A stretch of 37,099 nt of DNA from Rhodospirillaceae bacterium. Its GTDB lineage: Bacteria > Pseudomonadota > Alphaproteobacteria > UBA828. Shown in pieces: positions 1 through 9,787 of this stretch; the stretch's first letter is position 1, and every line of letters starts with the position of its first letter. The notes under the pieces were generated by a model that saw nothing but the letters and a program-made list of their open reading frames with translations, was not told where the DNA came from and did no database searches. The stretch lies in assembly GCA_028819955.1 (NCBI GenBank), contig JAPPKP010000023.1, positions 1-37,099 on the forward strand, read 5' to 3'. Both the position numbers and the translations under genes were made by a program.

Positions 1-117
1 AAATACAAGGCACTCAGTCAAACATCGGCCGCCAAAGGGCCTATAACCGTTCTAGAATGGACCTACGAGTGGCAGTGGAACTCGGTTGAAGAAGGATCCG
101 TAATTCCAGCAGCGTAG
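1..117 (+). CDS. C-terminal tail of an unidentified protein (5' end outside window)
   Basis: Frame 1 is open from the first base to a TAG at 115-117 and gives 38 residues ending in ..VIPAA. It is rich in Trp and Glu (EWTYEWQW). No family is recognised. The base composition is clearly less GC-rich than the housekeeping genes further right, as in the rest of the first 2 kb. It could also be a chance open frame, because too little is visible to test coding character. Confidence 0.35.
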   Translation, partial: KYKALSQTSAAKGPITVLEWTYEWQWNSVEEGSVIPAA

Positions 118-379
118 GTTTCGTCCGGCCGTCGATTGGTGTCGAAAACGCCCGATACAAGCGTCTACTCGCGCATCAGGTCGAAACAGGTGTCAACGAC
201 GTCTGAATCACGCGTTGGGGCGGCTGCGCAAGACTGTGCCAGTTGGCCAAGGGTCGCCTGTTTCTTGGGAATTGGATGACTGCCCCGCGCTCGTAGCGCT
301 GGTTGAACACCTCAAAGCGCAGCTCGCTCCGGTGCCGGCCGTGATCGCGACGGCCGTGCTCGCCGACGCCGGCCGGTAA
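104..379 (+). pseudogene. Open stretch without a good start, possible gene remnant
   Basis: Frame 2 is open for 91 codons from just after a TAA (101-103) to a TAA at 377-379. It has no ATG and no clear Shine-Dalgarno; a TTG at 215 is the most plausible start. The second half reads like normal protein (WELDDCPALVALVEHL) with GC-rich third positions, while the first half is Arg-rich and looks non-coding. It may be the 3' part of a decayed gene or a short unrecognised gene. The upstream gene ends at 117, so the two frames overlap at their edges. Nothing else is seen in 118-450. Confidence 0.25.
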
Positions 380-396
380 GCCCGGGCTCTCGGGCT
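379..396 (+). terminator. Possible short hairpin terminator
   Basis: Arms AGCCCG (379-384) and CGGGCT (391-396) can pair around a 6-base loop immediately after the stop of the preceding open frame. A second inverted repeat, GCTGCC/GGCAGC, follows at about 394-406, then a weak pyrimidine stretch without a clear T-run. The position before the next promoter fits transcription termination, but the structure is small. Confidence 0.25.
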
Positions 397-452
397 GCCT
401 GGCAGCTTCTCTGCATCGAAGGCTGCCTTTGGGTGCGCGGGTCAGGCTCAGG

Positions 453-496
453 TCGACATATCAATATCGACATAGGTCTTGAGATATTGCTATAGT
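453..496 (+). promoter_or_regulatory. Promoter with direct-repeat operator for the islet operon
   Basis: TCGACATA occurs twice, at 453-460 and 467-474, spaced 14 bp start to start. The second copy supplies a -35-like TCGACA (467-472), separated by 18 bp from TATAGT (491-496). A strong Shine-Dalgarno, GGAGGAG (504-510), and an ATG at 518 follow. A repeat overlapping the -35 is the usual geometry of a repressor site. The HTH protein encoded at 1009-1770 is the obvious candidate repressor (inference). Confidence 0.4.
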
Positions 497-517
497 TCGG
501 GTCGGAGGAGCAAGATC

Positions 518-646
518 ATGCGCCGAGGAGCAGACAGGTCCTTGCGGTGTGTCGGGACGCCAGTGTCGGTCCCAGCTCGTGCACTCTTGTCCGTGGTCGC
601 ATCGCGGCATGGTGGAATTCCCTTGACAATTCGGGACGAGATATAA
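518..646 (+). CDS. Possible 42-residue leader or small protein
   Basis: ATG 518 lies 7 bases after a perfect GGAGGAG and runs 42 codons to TAA 644-646. The product is basic (starts MRRGAD, ends TIRDEI) with a modest hydrophobic centre and no family that I recognise. The stop lies 5 bases before the ATG of the next gene, so translation of this frame could feed ribosomes to that gene, which has no Shine-Dalgarno of its own. It may be a genuine small protein, a coupling leader, or the start of a gene broken by a frameshift. The initiation signals are the main support. Confidence 0.4.
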   Translation: MRRGADRSLRCVGTPVSVPARALLSVVASRHGGIPLTIRDEI

Positions 647-653
647 CCTATAT
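641..653 (+). promoter_or_regulatory. ATATA-acc-TATAT inverted repeat at the gene junction
   Basis: A 5-bp-arm inverted repeat covers the stop codon of the small frame (644-646) and the first bases of the next ATG (652-654). A consensus TTGACA lies just upstream at 623-628, but the nearest -10-like hexamer, TATAAC (642-647), is at a poor 13-bp spacing. It could be an internal promoter/operator or an mRNA feature. Support is weak. Confidence 0.2.
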
Positions 654-990
654 GGAATATTCGCTTGAGTTGGACGACAGTGGAGCAGCCCATGGGGCCT
701 TCGATCGCTACGCGCGAGAGCGTCCGCATTCGGCCGCCCGCGCGCTTGTGATGCTCGAAGAGTTTGCGAAAGAATACCCGGAGTACGGGGAGTTTCTACG
801 CGGTACATCCGATCTCTCCATCTTCGTCGTGCCTCCACGGAGCCGTCTGGAAGACGGCACGGAGGCCGGATTCTTCGTAATTGTGAACGAGAGGGCACGG
901 GCTATGGAAGTACTTTGTTTTCTGATGCCGTCGGCGCAGCATCCTTGGCACGAATACGAAGATTGGGCCGAAGACTACCTTGGCATTTGA
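652..990 (+). CDS. Uncharacterised 112-residue protein, possible toxin partner of the HTH regulator
   Basis: The chosen ATG (652) starts MEYSLELDD. The frame is open further upstream to 547, but that extension is Cys/Arg-rich and unlike the rest. The protein has a helical, acidic N-terminal half followed by two likely beta strands (LSIFVVPPR and AGFFVIVNERARAMEVLCFL) and an acidic, aromatic C-terminus (HEYEDWAEDYLGI). Helix-then-sheet order, size and position just before an XRE-type HTH gene resemble HigB/RelE toxin-antitoxin pairs. I see no diagnostic catalytic motif, so the toxin idea is inference from arrangement. The next gene starts 18 bp downstream. Confidence 0.55.
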   Translation: MEYSLELDDSGAAHGAFDRYARERPHSAARALVMLEEFAKEYPEYGEFLRGTSDLSIFVVPPRSRLEDGTEAGFFVIVNERARAMEVLCFLMPSAQHPWHEYEDWAEDYLGI

Positions 991-1008
991 TGCGGAAAGG
1001 GTGGAGAA

Positions 1009-1770
1009 ATGACGAAAGTTCCCATGCAGACGCTGGTCGAGAGGATCACCGAGGAAGTCCCTGAATTTGCCGATGCTCTCAGGAAGGAGAGGGAGCATCT
1101 CGCTTTCTGCAAGGAGGTCCGTACGAGTCTGCAGCGAATACGCAGTGAATCGCATTTGAATCAGAGCGAGATAGCGGAACGCATGGAAACCACCCAGCCT
1201 GCGGTCTCAAAAATCGAGAATGGCGACGGTGACATTGGCTTGATGACACTCAGTCGATATGCGGCTGCGCTGGGGATGCGGGTATCGGTATCCCTTTGCC
1301 CCGCAGCGACTTTTCCCGCGGCGACGGATTCGCCCGTGTCTTTGGCTGAGGGCGCGATCAAGGTCTATAACGTGTCGATGCCCGGATCGCGTGTGAAGCG
1401 CGAAACGGAACTGCTTGCGGAGAGCAAGGCCTGGACTACCGATCCCTCCAAATACTTTGCGATGTCAGATGTTTCCGCGTTCAATTCTCTCTTGGATCGC
1501 GCCGTACATCAGATTGTAGAGAGCCCGGAAGAAGGCACTTTCTGGAAGGATATTCTGTCTTCGACGGAGGTTCAGAAGCGGCCCGGGTCTGGCGTCAAGA
1601 CGGAGTTTGCTAGCGGTAAGACAGTTGAAGGGTCGGAAGAGGAAGATACGTTGCATGTGTTTGCCACGCGCTTGGCGGACGCATTCGTGGATTTTCCAGA
1701 AGTTAAAGTGGTCCCTGTTCGATCCGCGCCTGCTGAAAAGCTTCGATCGGCGCATGTTGAAAACTCATAG
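1009..1770 (+). CDS. XRE-family HTH transcriptional regulator, antitoxin-like
   Basis: It is probably a DNA-binding regulator. Residues about 38-92 form a Cro/C1-type helix-turn-helix, with NQSEIAERMETTQPAVSKIE as the recognition region and then the helix-rich TLSRYAAALGMRVSVSL. At 253 residues it is much longer than a typical HigA antitoxin (about 100). The C-terminal 150 residues are unrecognised and probably form a second domain or a partner-binding region. ATG 1009 is preceded by GGTGGAG at a proper distance. It follows the 112-residue gene by 18 bp and precedes a small membrane-protein gene by 16 bp, so all are probably one transcript. Auto-repression through the repeats at 453-474 is likely but not shown. 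Confidence 0.85.
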   Translation: MTKVPMQTLVERITEEVPEFADALRKEREHLAFCKEVRTSLQRIRSESHLNQSEIAERMETTQPAVSKIENGDGDIGLMTLSRYAAALGMRVSVSLCPAATFPAATDSPVSLAEGAIKVYNVSMPGSRVKRETELLAESKAWTTDPSKYFAMSDVSAFNSLLDRAVHQIVESPEEGTFWKDILSSTEVQKRPGSGVKTEFASGKTVEGSEEEDTLHVFATRLADAFVDFPEVKVVPVRSAPAEKLRSAHVENS

Positions 1771-1786
1771 TGAAATGGAGTGAACA

Positions 1787-2038
1787 TTGACGCCGGAGAA
1801 TGTTTGTGGGTTGGTTGGGGCGTTGCTAATTTCGTACACGCCGGCGTGCGATCAGTATCTCCGTTACCGTAAGTGGCTCAGTGATCGCAGGGCCAAAGCG
1901 AGTCCGCCGGGACTGGCAGGCTGGTGGAAATCCGTATCGCGAGGCTTCGAGAGGCAGAGGAGCGGCTGGAGCTTTCTCGAGTCGATGAGCATGGGTTCCG
2001 GAGCTGTCCTGATTGCCGCATCGTACGTCCTGGCCTGA
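1787..2038 (+). CDS. Small predicted membrane protein (83 residues)
   Basis: The start is TTG at 1787, with ATGGAG (1775-1780) as ribosome-binding site 6 bases upstream; no in-frame ATG gives a comparable length. Two hydrophobic stretches lie at about residues 5-20 and 67-83, separated by a basic, Trp-containing middle (WLSDRRAK, GWWKSVSRGF). No family is recognised. It closes the accessory transcript with the HTH gene 16 bp upstream and could be a third component of that module or an unrelated passenger. Confidence 0.5.
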   Translation: MTPENVCGLVGALLISYTPACDQYLRYRKWLSDRRAKASPPGLAGWWKSVSRGFERQRSGWSFLESMSMGSGAVLIAASYVLA

Positions 2039-2247
2039 GTCGACCGAGCGCCTTCCTGAACGAGCGATATCGGATGCATCGGTGAGCGGCCCCCGTTCGG
2101 CGGTTCGCCTGGGATGTTTGCGGCGCGCCGGTGTCATGATACCGCGCCGCGGGAGCTCTTAGGCCATCTACGGCCACGACCGCGGGCGCCTCACGGGCGG
2201 CGGCTCCACCGCGCCACCGGAAGCCGTTGGTCGGGCGGCGTATCGAA

Positions 2248-2276
2248 TTGATGGGGCGATCCATCATATTTGTATT
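2248..2276 (+). promoter_or_regulatory. Candidate promoter for the histidine kinase, with an inverted repeat in the spacer
   Basis: TTGATG (2248-2253) and TGTATT (2271-2276) are separated by 17 bp. An inverted repeat TGATGG (2249-2254) / CCATCA (2261-2266) overlaps the -35 and the spacer, as an operator would. This is the most AT-rich spot of the gap 2039-2443. The leader to ATG 2444 would be about 160 bases. I see no gene in that gap. Confidence 0.35.
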
Positions 2277-2327
2277 TGCGTTATCCAGATGCGCGATGCG
2301 TCTTCGCCGGACCCGGTCCAGGTAGAA

Positions 2328-2347
2328 GTCGAACGCGGTCGAACGCG
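2328..2347 (+). repeat. Tandem 10-bp repeat, two exact copies
   Basis: GTCGAACGCG occurs twice head to tail (2328-2337 and 2338-2347) in the leader of the histidine kinase gene. Helical-turn spacing could allow cooperative protein binding, but two copies alone are weak evidence. Confidence 0.4.
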
Positions 2348-2443
2348 AACGACTGCAGGTCGCTGGACAATAGAAGGGTGAACGATTCAGCGCAGACGCG
2401 CTCGCTCCGCTGAGCCGGCGGGCAGCGGGCGAAGGGACAGGGC

Positions 2444-3457
2444 ATGAGCAAGACAGGGAAAGACCTGATTGTGAGCGTGGTGGCGGGTGCTGCCATCATT
2501 GCGGTGTTCGCAAGCTTCGAACTGGTGGAGAGCTTGTTCGAGGCCACGCGGAAGCACGAAGACTGGGACCTGGATGAGATCATCGCCTGCATCCCGGCGC
2601 TTGCCATCGTGGCGACGTGGTTTTCCCTGCGGCGTTGGCGTGAGGTCGCGGAGCTGAACAGGACCCTGAACAGACAGGCCCGCGAGCTTGCCGACGCGTT
2701 GGAGCAGCGCCAGGCCATGGAAGAGCAGCTTCGCGAGGGATACAAGGTCGCCGCCATGGGCACCCTCGGCAGCGGATTCGCTGGCGAGCTCCGACGCGTG
2801 CTCGAGCCCGTCGAACGGCTTGCCAGTGAGGGATTGGACCAGGCCACCCTAGCCCCGGACGAGAAGACCCGACTGGAGCGGATCTCGGACGATGCGCGGG
2901 GAGGTCTTGCGATCGTCGGTCGAATGCTCGCGTTCGGCGACGGCGGCATGCGAGCGAAGGAACCCATCGTGGCGGCCGAGGGTGTGCTGGAGAGTATTTC
3001 GCTTGCCGTGGATGGGCTCGATACCGCCCTGGAAGTCGCGTACCGCGTGAACGACGAAGCGTCCCGAATTCACGTCAACCGCTGGGAGCTCCACGAAGTC
3101 GCATCACAGATCGTTGCCAACGCGACCGAAGCGATGGGCGCGGGCGGGCGGATACAGGTGACCGTCGATCATACGACGATCGCCACGTCGGGTGCCGAGG
3201 CGCGAGGCTTGGCCGCCGGCAACTATGTTCGGGTCACGGTGGAAGACGACGGACCGGGGATTCCACCCGGCCTCCTGGGCCACGTGTTCGAGCCCTTCTT
3301 CACGACCAGAGGGACAGGGGACGGCAAGGGCCTCGGGCTCGCCATCGCCTACAGTCTGGTTCGCGGATGGAACGGCGATCTGTCGGCAGAATCCGAGCCG
3401 GGACGGGGCGCGACATTCGAGATTCTGATCCCGGCCCGAGATGCGGACGGAAACTGA
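2444..3457 (+). CDS. Membrane sensor histidine kinase with missing phosphoacceptor His
   Basis: This is a 337-residue membrane protein of the sensor-kinase family. Two transmembrane segments (about 7-30 and 45-62) are followed by a coiled coil (about 64-98), a dimerisation segment and an HATPase domain. The ATP-binding boxes are intact: N-box VANATEAM with Asn225, G1 DDGPGIP (267-273), F-box FEPFF (281-285) and G2 GDGKGLGLA (291-299). In the dimerisation helix, where relatives read GGIAHDFNN, this protein reads GSGFAGELRR, so Gly114 stands at the His position. The codon is GGC, several base changes away from His. No response regulator gene is adjacent. It may be a pseudokinase that modulates another kinase or uses another residue. 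ATG 2444 follows a purine-rich AAGGGACAGGG. Confidence 0.85.
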   Translation: MSKTGKDLIVSVVAGAAIIAVFASFELVESLFEATRKHEDWDLDEIIACIPALAIVATWFSLRRWREVAELNRTLNRQARELADALEQRQAMEEQLREGYKVAAMGTLGSGFAGELRRVLEPVERLASEGLDQATLAPDEKTRLERISDDARGGLAIVGRMLAFGDGGMRAKEPIVAAEGVLESISLAVDGLDTALEVAYRVNDEASRIHVNRWELHEVASQIVANATEAMGAGGRIQVTVDHTTIATSGAEARGLAAGNYVRVTVEDDGPGIPPGLLGHVFEPFFTTRGTGDGKGLGLAIAYSLVRGWNGDLSAESEPGRGATFEILIPARDADGN

Positions 3458-3542
3458 AGAAGCTGGAGAAGTCGCGAGATTCGGTTGCTGGAAGGCCGCA
3501 TCGGGAGGCACGCCGGCGGTGCGGCATTTCGCATCTGCAACA

Positions 3543-3571
3543 TTGTGAATCGGGGGTGTTTCCTGTAGTCT
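3543..3571 (+). promoter_or_regulatory. Weak candidate promoter for gyrA
   Basis: TTGTGA (3543-3548) and TAGTCT (3566-3571) are 17 bp apart, about 70 bp before the GTG start of gyrA and after the end of the kinase gene. The -10 match is only 3 of 6, so this is a position-based suggestion. The rest of 3458-3641 shows nothing else. Confidence 0.25.
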
Positions 3572-3641
3572 GCTGGACATGAGGACCGAGTCGCGACGCG
3601 CGACCTAATTCCTTGTCTTCCAACAATCTTTCCGGTCATCG

Positions 3642-6345
<2,704 letters not shown>

Positions 6346-6353
<8 letters not shown>

Positions 6354-6852
6354 GCGGATCGGCCTCTATCCCGGAACCTTCGACCCGATCACCACGGGCC
6401 ATCAGGACATCATCAGGCGCGCGCTTCGGGTGGTGGACCGGCTGGTGGTGGCGGTCGCCGTCAACGCGGGCAAGAACCCGCTGTTCGACGTGGACGAGCG
6501 GGTGGCGCTCACCGCCCAGGACCTCGCGGCGCTCGGGCTCGAGCCGCCGCAGCTGGAGGTGCGCAGCTTCGACACCCTGCTCATGCAGTTCGTCCACGAG
6601 GTCGGTGCCACGGTCATCGTGCGCGGGCTCCGGGCCGTCTCCGACTTCGAGTACGAGTTCCAGATGGCGGGCATGAACGCCAGGCTCGACCAGGATGTGG
6701 AGACCGTGTTCCTGATGGCATCGGAGCGTCACCACTTCATCGCCTCCAAGCTGGTCAAGGAGATCGCCTCCCTCGGCGGCGACGTGTCGAGCTTCGTCTC
6801 GCCGCTCATCGCCCAGCGCCTCGCCGAGCGGTTCGGGACGCCGCCTCCCTGA
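6346..6852 (+). CDS. coaD: Phosphopantetheine adenylyltransferase
   Basis: It transfers AMP from ATP to 4'-phosphopantetheine, giving dephospho-CoA, the penultimate step of CoA synthesis in the cytoplasm. The 168-residue length is typical. The nucleotidyltransferase signature [12 protein letters not shown] (residues 8-19) is at the N-terminus. Other family markers are [18 protein letters not shown] and the C-terminal [22 protein letters not shown] 6346 was chosen over an ATG 63 bp upstream because the product then begins directly with [10 protein letters not shown], as in homologues. The gene overlaps the gyrA stop, so the two are probably translationally coupled. gyrA-coaD adjacency is common in alphaproteobacteria. 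Confidence 0.96.
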
Positions 6853-6876
6853 GGCTGGCGGCACCGGCGGCCATCG

Positions 6877-7905
6877 GTGCGGGTCGACGCCTTCGATTTC
6901 GACCTCCCGCGCGAGGCGATCGCGACGCGCCCCGCCCGCCCGCGCGATTCCGCGCGCCTGCTGGATCTGACCGCGGGCCTCCCCCACCGCGGCGTCGCGG
7001 ATCTCCCAGGCCTGCTGCGGCCGGGCGACTTGATGGTCTTCAACGACACGCGGGTGATCCCGGCGCGCCTCGCGGGCGTGAGGGGCGAAGCGCGGGTCGA
7101 GCTCACCCTGCACCGGCACTTGGGCAACGACCGCTGGCGGGCATTCGCCAAGCCCGCGCGGCGGCTCAGGCCGGGCGATACGGTGCGCTTGGCCGGGGAT
7201 TTTTCGGCCACGGTCGAAGCACGCGATGGGCCGGAGGTGAGCCTGGTCTTCGACCGGAGCGGCCCGGCGCTCACCGAGGCGTTGCAACGCCACGGTGCCA
7301 TGCCGCTGCCGCCTTATCTCCGCCGCGCCGCAGACGCGCGCGACCGCGATGACTATCAGACCGTGTTCGCACGGTGCGAGGGCGCCGTCGCCGCGCCGAC
7401 AGCGGGCCTGCATTTCACTGACCGCCTGCTGCAAGCCATCGACGCGCGCGGCATCGCGCGGCGCTTCGTCACCCTCCACGTCGGCGCCGGCACGTTCCTC
7501 CCGGTCTCGGTCGAGGACACCGCCGATCACGCGATGCACAGCGAGTCCTGCGTGCTCACGCCCGACACGGCCACCGCCATTAACCGCTGCCGCGCGGCCG
7601 GCAGGCGCATCGTCGCCGTCGGCACCACCGTCGTGCGCCTATTGGAGAGCGCGTCTCAGCCCGACGGGACCGTCGAGGCGTTCACCGGCGAGGTCGATCT
7701 CTTCATCGAGCCGGGCTACCGCTTCAACACCGTCGACCTGATGCTGACCAACTTCCACCTGCCCCGCTCGACCCTCTTCATGCTGGTCTGCGCCTTCGCC
7801 GGCACCGAGCGGATGAAGGCGGCCTACGCGGAGGCTCTGGCCGCAGGCTATCGCTTCTATTCCTACGGCGATGCCTGCCTGCTCGCGCGAGAGGACGCAG
7901 CGTGA
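6877..7905 (+). CDS. queA: S-adenosylmethionine:tRNA ribosyltransferase-isomerase
   Basis: QueA moves the ribosyl part of S-adenosylmethionine onto preQ1 in tRNA, forming epoxyqueuosine in the anticodon wobble position. The 342-residue product starts [19 protein letters not shown] and holds the family blocks [13 protein letters not shown], the [10 protein letters not shown] region (about 170) and [11 protein letters not shown] (about 200), followed by [19 protein letters not shown]. The start is GTG 6877, 24 bp after coaD. Its stop overlaps the start of tgt by 4 bp, so two enzymes of the same pathway are coupled. In many relatives peptidyl-prolyl isomerase genes sit between coaD and queA; none is present here. 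Confidence 0.96.
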   Translation: MRVDAFDFDLPREAIATRPARPRDSARLLDLTAGLPHRGVADLPGLLRPGDLMVFNDTRVIPARLAGVRGEARVELTLHRHLGNDRWRAFAKPARRLRPGDTVRLAGDFSATVEARDGPEVSLVFDRSGPALTEALQRHGAMPLPPYLRRAADARDRDDYQTVFARCEGAVAAPTAGLHFTDRLLQAIDARGIARRFVTLHVGAGTFLPVSVEDTADHAMHSESCVLTPDTATAINRCRAAGRRIVAVGTTVVRLLESASQPDGTVEAFTGEVDLFIEPGYRFNTVDLMLTNFHLPRSTLFMLVCAFAGTERMKAAYAEALAAGYRFYSYGDACLLAREDAA

Positions 7906-9020
7906 GCCTCGGCTTCACTGTGGAGGCGACGGATGGCCGCGCCCGGCTCGGCCTTCTGGAGACCGCTCACGGGCCGGTGCACACGCCCGCCTTCATGCCG
8001 GTGGGAACCCAGGCGGCGGTCAAGGGGCTCACGGTCGATACGGTGCGGGCGAGCGGCGCCGAGATCGTGCTGGGCAACACCTATCACCTGATGATCCGCC
8101 CCGGCGCGGACCGCATCGCTCGCCTCGGCGGCTTGCACAAGTTCATGAATTGGCCGGGGCCGATCCTCACCGATTCGGGCGGCTTTCAGGTGATGTCGCT
8201 CGCCCAACTCCGCACCGTGCAGGAGGACGGCGTGGTGTTCCGCGCGCACACCGACGGCTCCCGCCATCATCTGACGCCCGCGGGCGCAGTGGAGATCCAG
8301 CACGCGCTGGACAGCGACATCACCATGGTGCTGGACGAGTGCACGCCCTATCCGGCCAGCGAGGACGAAGCCGCCGAGTCGATGCGCCGCTCCATGTGCT
8401 GGGCCGCGCGCTGCAAGGAGGCGTTCATACCCAGGCCGGGCTACGGGCTCTTCGGCATCGTGCAAGGCAGCGTCTACCCTGAGCTGCGGGCAGAATCGGC
8501 GGCGGCCCTGACGGAGATCGGCTTCGACGGCTATGCCGTGGGCGGGCTCGCGGTGGGCGAAGGCCAGGCCCAGATGCTGGCGGTGCTCGACGGGCTTGAG
8601 GGCGCGTTGCCGGCGGACCGGCCGCGTTACCTGATGGGGGTGGGGACGCCGGACGACATCGTGAAGGCGGTCTGCCGTGGGATCGACATGTTCGACTGCG
8701 TGCTGCCCACCCGCTCGGGCCGCACCGCGCGCGCTTACACCGCGGGCGGCACCCTCAACATGCGGAACGCCCGCCACGCCGAAGACCCGTCGCCGGTCGA
8801 TGCCGCCTGTGAGTGCCCGACCTGCGCGGGCTACAGCCGCGCCTACGTCCACCACCTGTTTCGCACTGGCGAAATGCTCGGCCCCATCCTGCTGAGCCGG
8901 CACAACCTCTATGTCTACCAGCGGCTGATGGCCGATCTGCGCGCCGCGATCGCGGAGCAGCGCCTCGACGCCTTCGCGGCGGTGCGAGGAGGGGGCGGTG
9001 AGGCCGAGGAGGGCGACTGA
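7902..9020 (+). CDS. tgt: tRNA-guanine transglycosylase
   Basis: Tgt swaps guanine-34 of GU(N) tRNAs for preQ1, the step before QueA. The 372-residue protein has the TIM-barrel signatures [12 protein letters not shown] (Asp91), GGLAVGEG and [10 protein letters not shown], the last containing the catalytic nucleophile region. The C-terminal zinc site is visible as CECPTC followed by YVHHLF. The GTG start at 7902 overlaps the queA TGA in GTGA. The final residues, Gly/Glu-rich [10 protein letters not shown], are a disordered tail. It converges on the minus-strand enoyl-CoA hydratase gene with only 9 bp between the stops. Confidence 0.96.
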   Translation: MSLGFTVEATDGRARLGLLETAHGPVHTPAFMPVGTQAAVKGLTVDTVRASGAEIVLGNTYHLMIRPGADRIARLGGLHKFMNWPGPILTDSGGFQVMSLAQLRTVQEDGVVFRAHTDGSRHHLTPAGAVEIQHALDSDITMVLDECTPYPASEDEAAESMRRSMCWAARCKEAFIPRPGYGLFGIVQGSVYPELRAESAAALTEIGFDGYAVGGLAVGEGQAQMLAVLDGLEGALPADRPRYLMGVGTPDDIVKAVCRGIDMFDCVLPTRSGRTARAYTAGGTLNMRNARHAEDPSPVDAACECPTCAGYSRAYVHHLFRTGEMLGPILLSRHNLYVYQRLMADLRAAIAEQRLDAFAAVRGGGGEAEEGD

Positions 9021-9029
9021 CCGGAGAGG

Positions 9030-9785
9030 TCAGCCGCTGAATTCCTTCACCCTTTCGGCCGTCGCGGGGTCGAGGAAGCGCCGCACCGTCGCCTCGGTCT
9101 CCAGCGCCAACGCGCCCTCGATGTCGAAGCCGCCAGCCCGGTTGAGCACCCGCTTGAGCTCGCGCACCGCACCTTGCGGCAGGGCGGCGATGCGCGCGGC
9201 AGTCTCGTGCGCCGTTTCGAACACCTCGTTGTCCGGCACCACGCGCCACGCCAGGCCCATCTCGTACGCCTCTGCAGCGCCAAAGGTCTCGCCGAGCAGG
9301 AGAAGTTCGCGGGCCTTAGCCAGCCCCACGATGCGCGGCAGGATCGCCGTCACGCCGCCGGTCGGGAACATGCCCCACTTAATCTCGGGGAAGAAGCACT
9401 TGGTCCTATCGCCAAAGATCGCGAGGTCGCAGTTGATCGCCCACTCCAGCCCGCCCCCCACGGCCCAGCCGTGGATGGCGCCGACCACGACCTTGTCGCC
9501 TAATACCAGCCGGCGCGAGACCTCCTGAATCGCTTCGATGAAGGCCCGTGTCTGCGCTTCACCGGCGGTCTGGTCTTCGATCTCCTTGAGGTCGTCGCCG
9601 GAGCAGAAGGCCCGCCCCGCCCCGTGCAGGACCAGCGCGCCCACGCCATCGTCGGCAAGTGTCGCATCGAGCGCCGCCGAGAGATCGGCGAGCAGCGTGG
9701 CGTTGAGCGCGTTGAGCCGCTCCGGCCGGTTGAGCGTGAGCGTCGCAACTCCAGCCGTCACGTCGGTGAGCACGGTGCCCGCCAT
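9030..9785 (-). CDS. Enoyl-CoA hydratase/isomerase family protein
   Basis: This is a 251-residue crotonase-fold protein. The CoA/oxyanion-hole motifs are GRAFCSGDDL (58-66 region) and HGWAVGGGLEWAINCD. Both glutamates used by true hydratases are present at the expected places: Glu114 in GGGLEW and Glu134 in FFPEIKWG. Hydration of an enoyl-CoA is therefore likely, though the substrate is unknown. ATG 9785 was chosen because the product then begins MAGTVLTDVTAGVATLTLNRP, the normal start of the fold; the frame is open far upstream only as a shadow of the ligase gene. It starts 2 bp after the stop of the CoA ligase, so the pair probably acts on the same acyl chain. Confidence 0.9.
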   Translation of the reverse strand: MAGTVLTDVTAGVATLTLNRPERLNALNATLLADLSAALDATLADDGVGALVLHGAGRAFCSGDDLKEIEDQTAGEAQTRAFIEAIQEVSRRLVLGDKVVVGAIHGWAVGGGLEWAINCDLAIFGDRTKCFFPEIKWGMFPTGGVTAILPRIVGLAKARELLLLGETFGAAEAYEMGLAWRVVPDNEVFETAHETAARIAALPQGAVRELKRVLNRAGGFDIEGALALETEATVRRFLDPATAERVKEFSG

Positions 9786-9787
9786 CG

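Noticed and set aside
547..651. Longer N-terminus for the 112-residue protein starting at ATG 547
   Set aside because: The extra 35 residues are Cys/Arg/Trp-rich, lack a Shine-Dalgarno and overlap the 42-codon frame that has one.
461..898. 145-codon minus-strand open frame in the islet
   Set aside because: Arg/Pro/Cys-rich and domain-free, it lies opposite plus-strand frames with good initiation signals.
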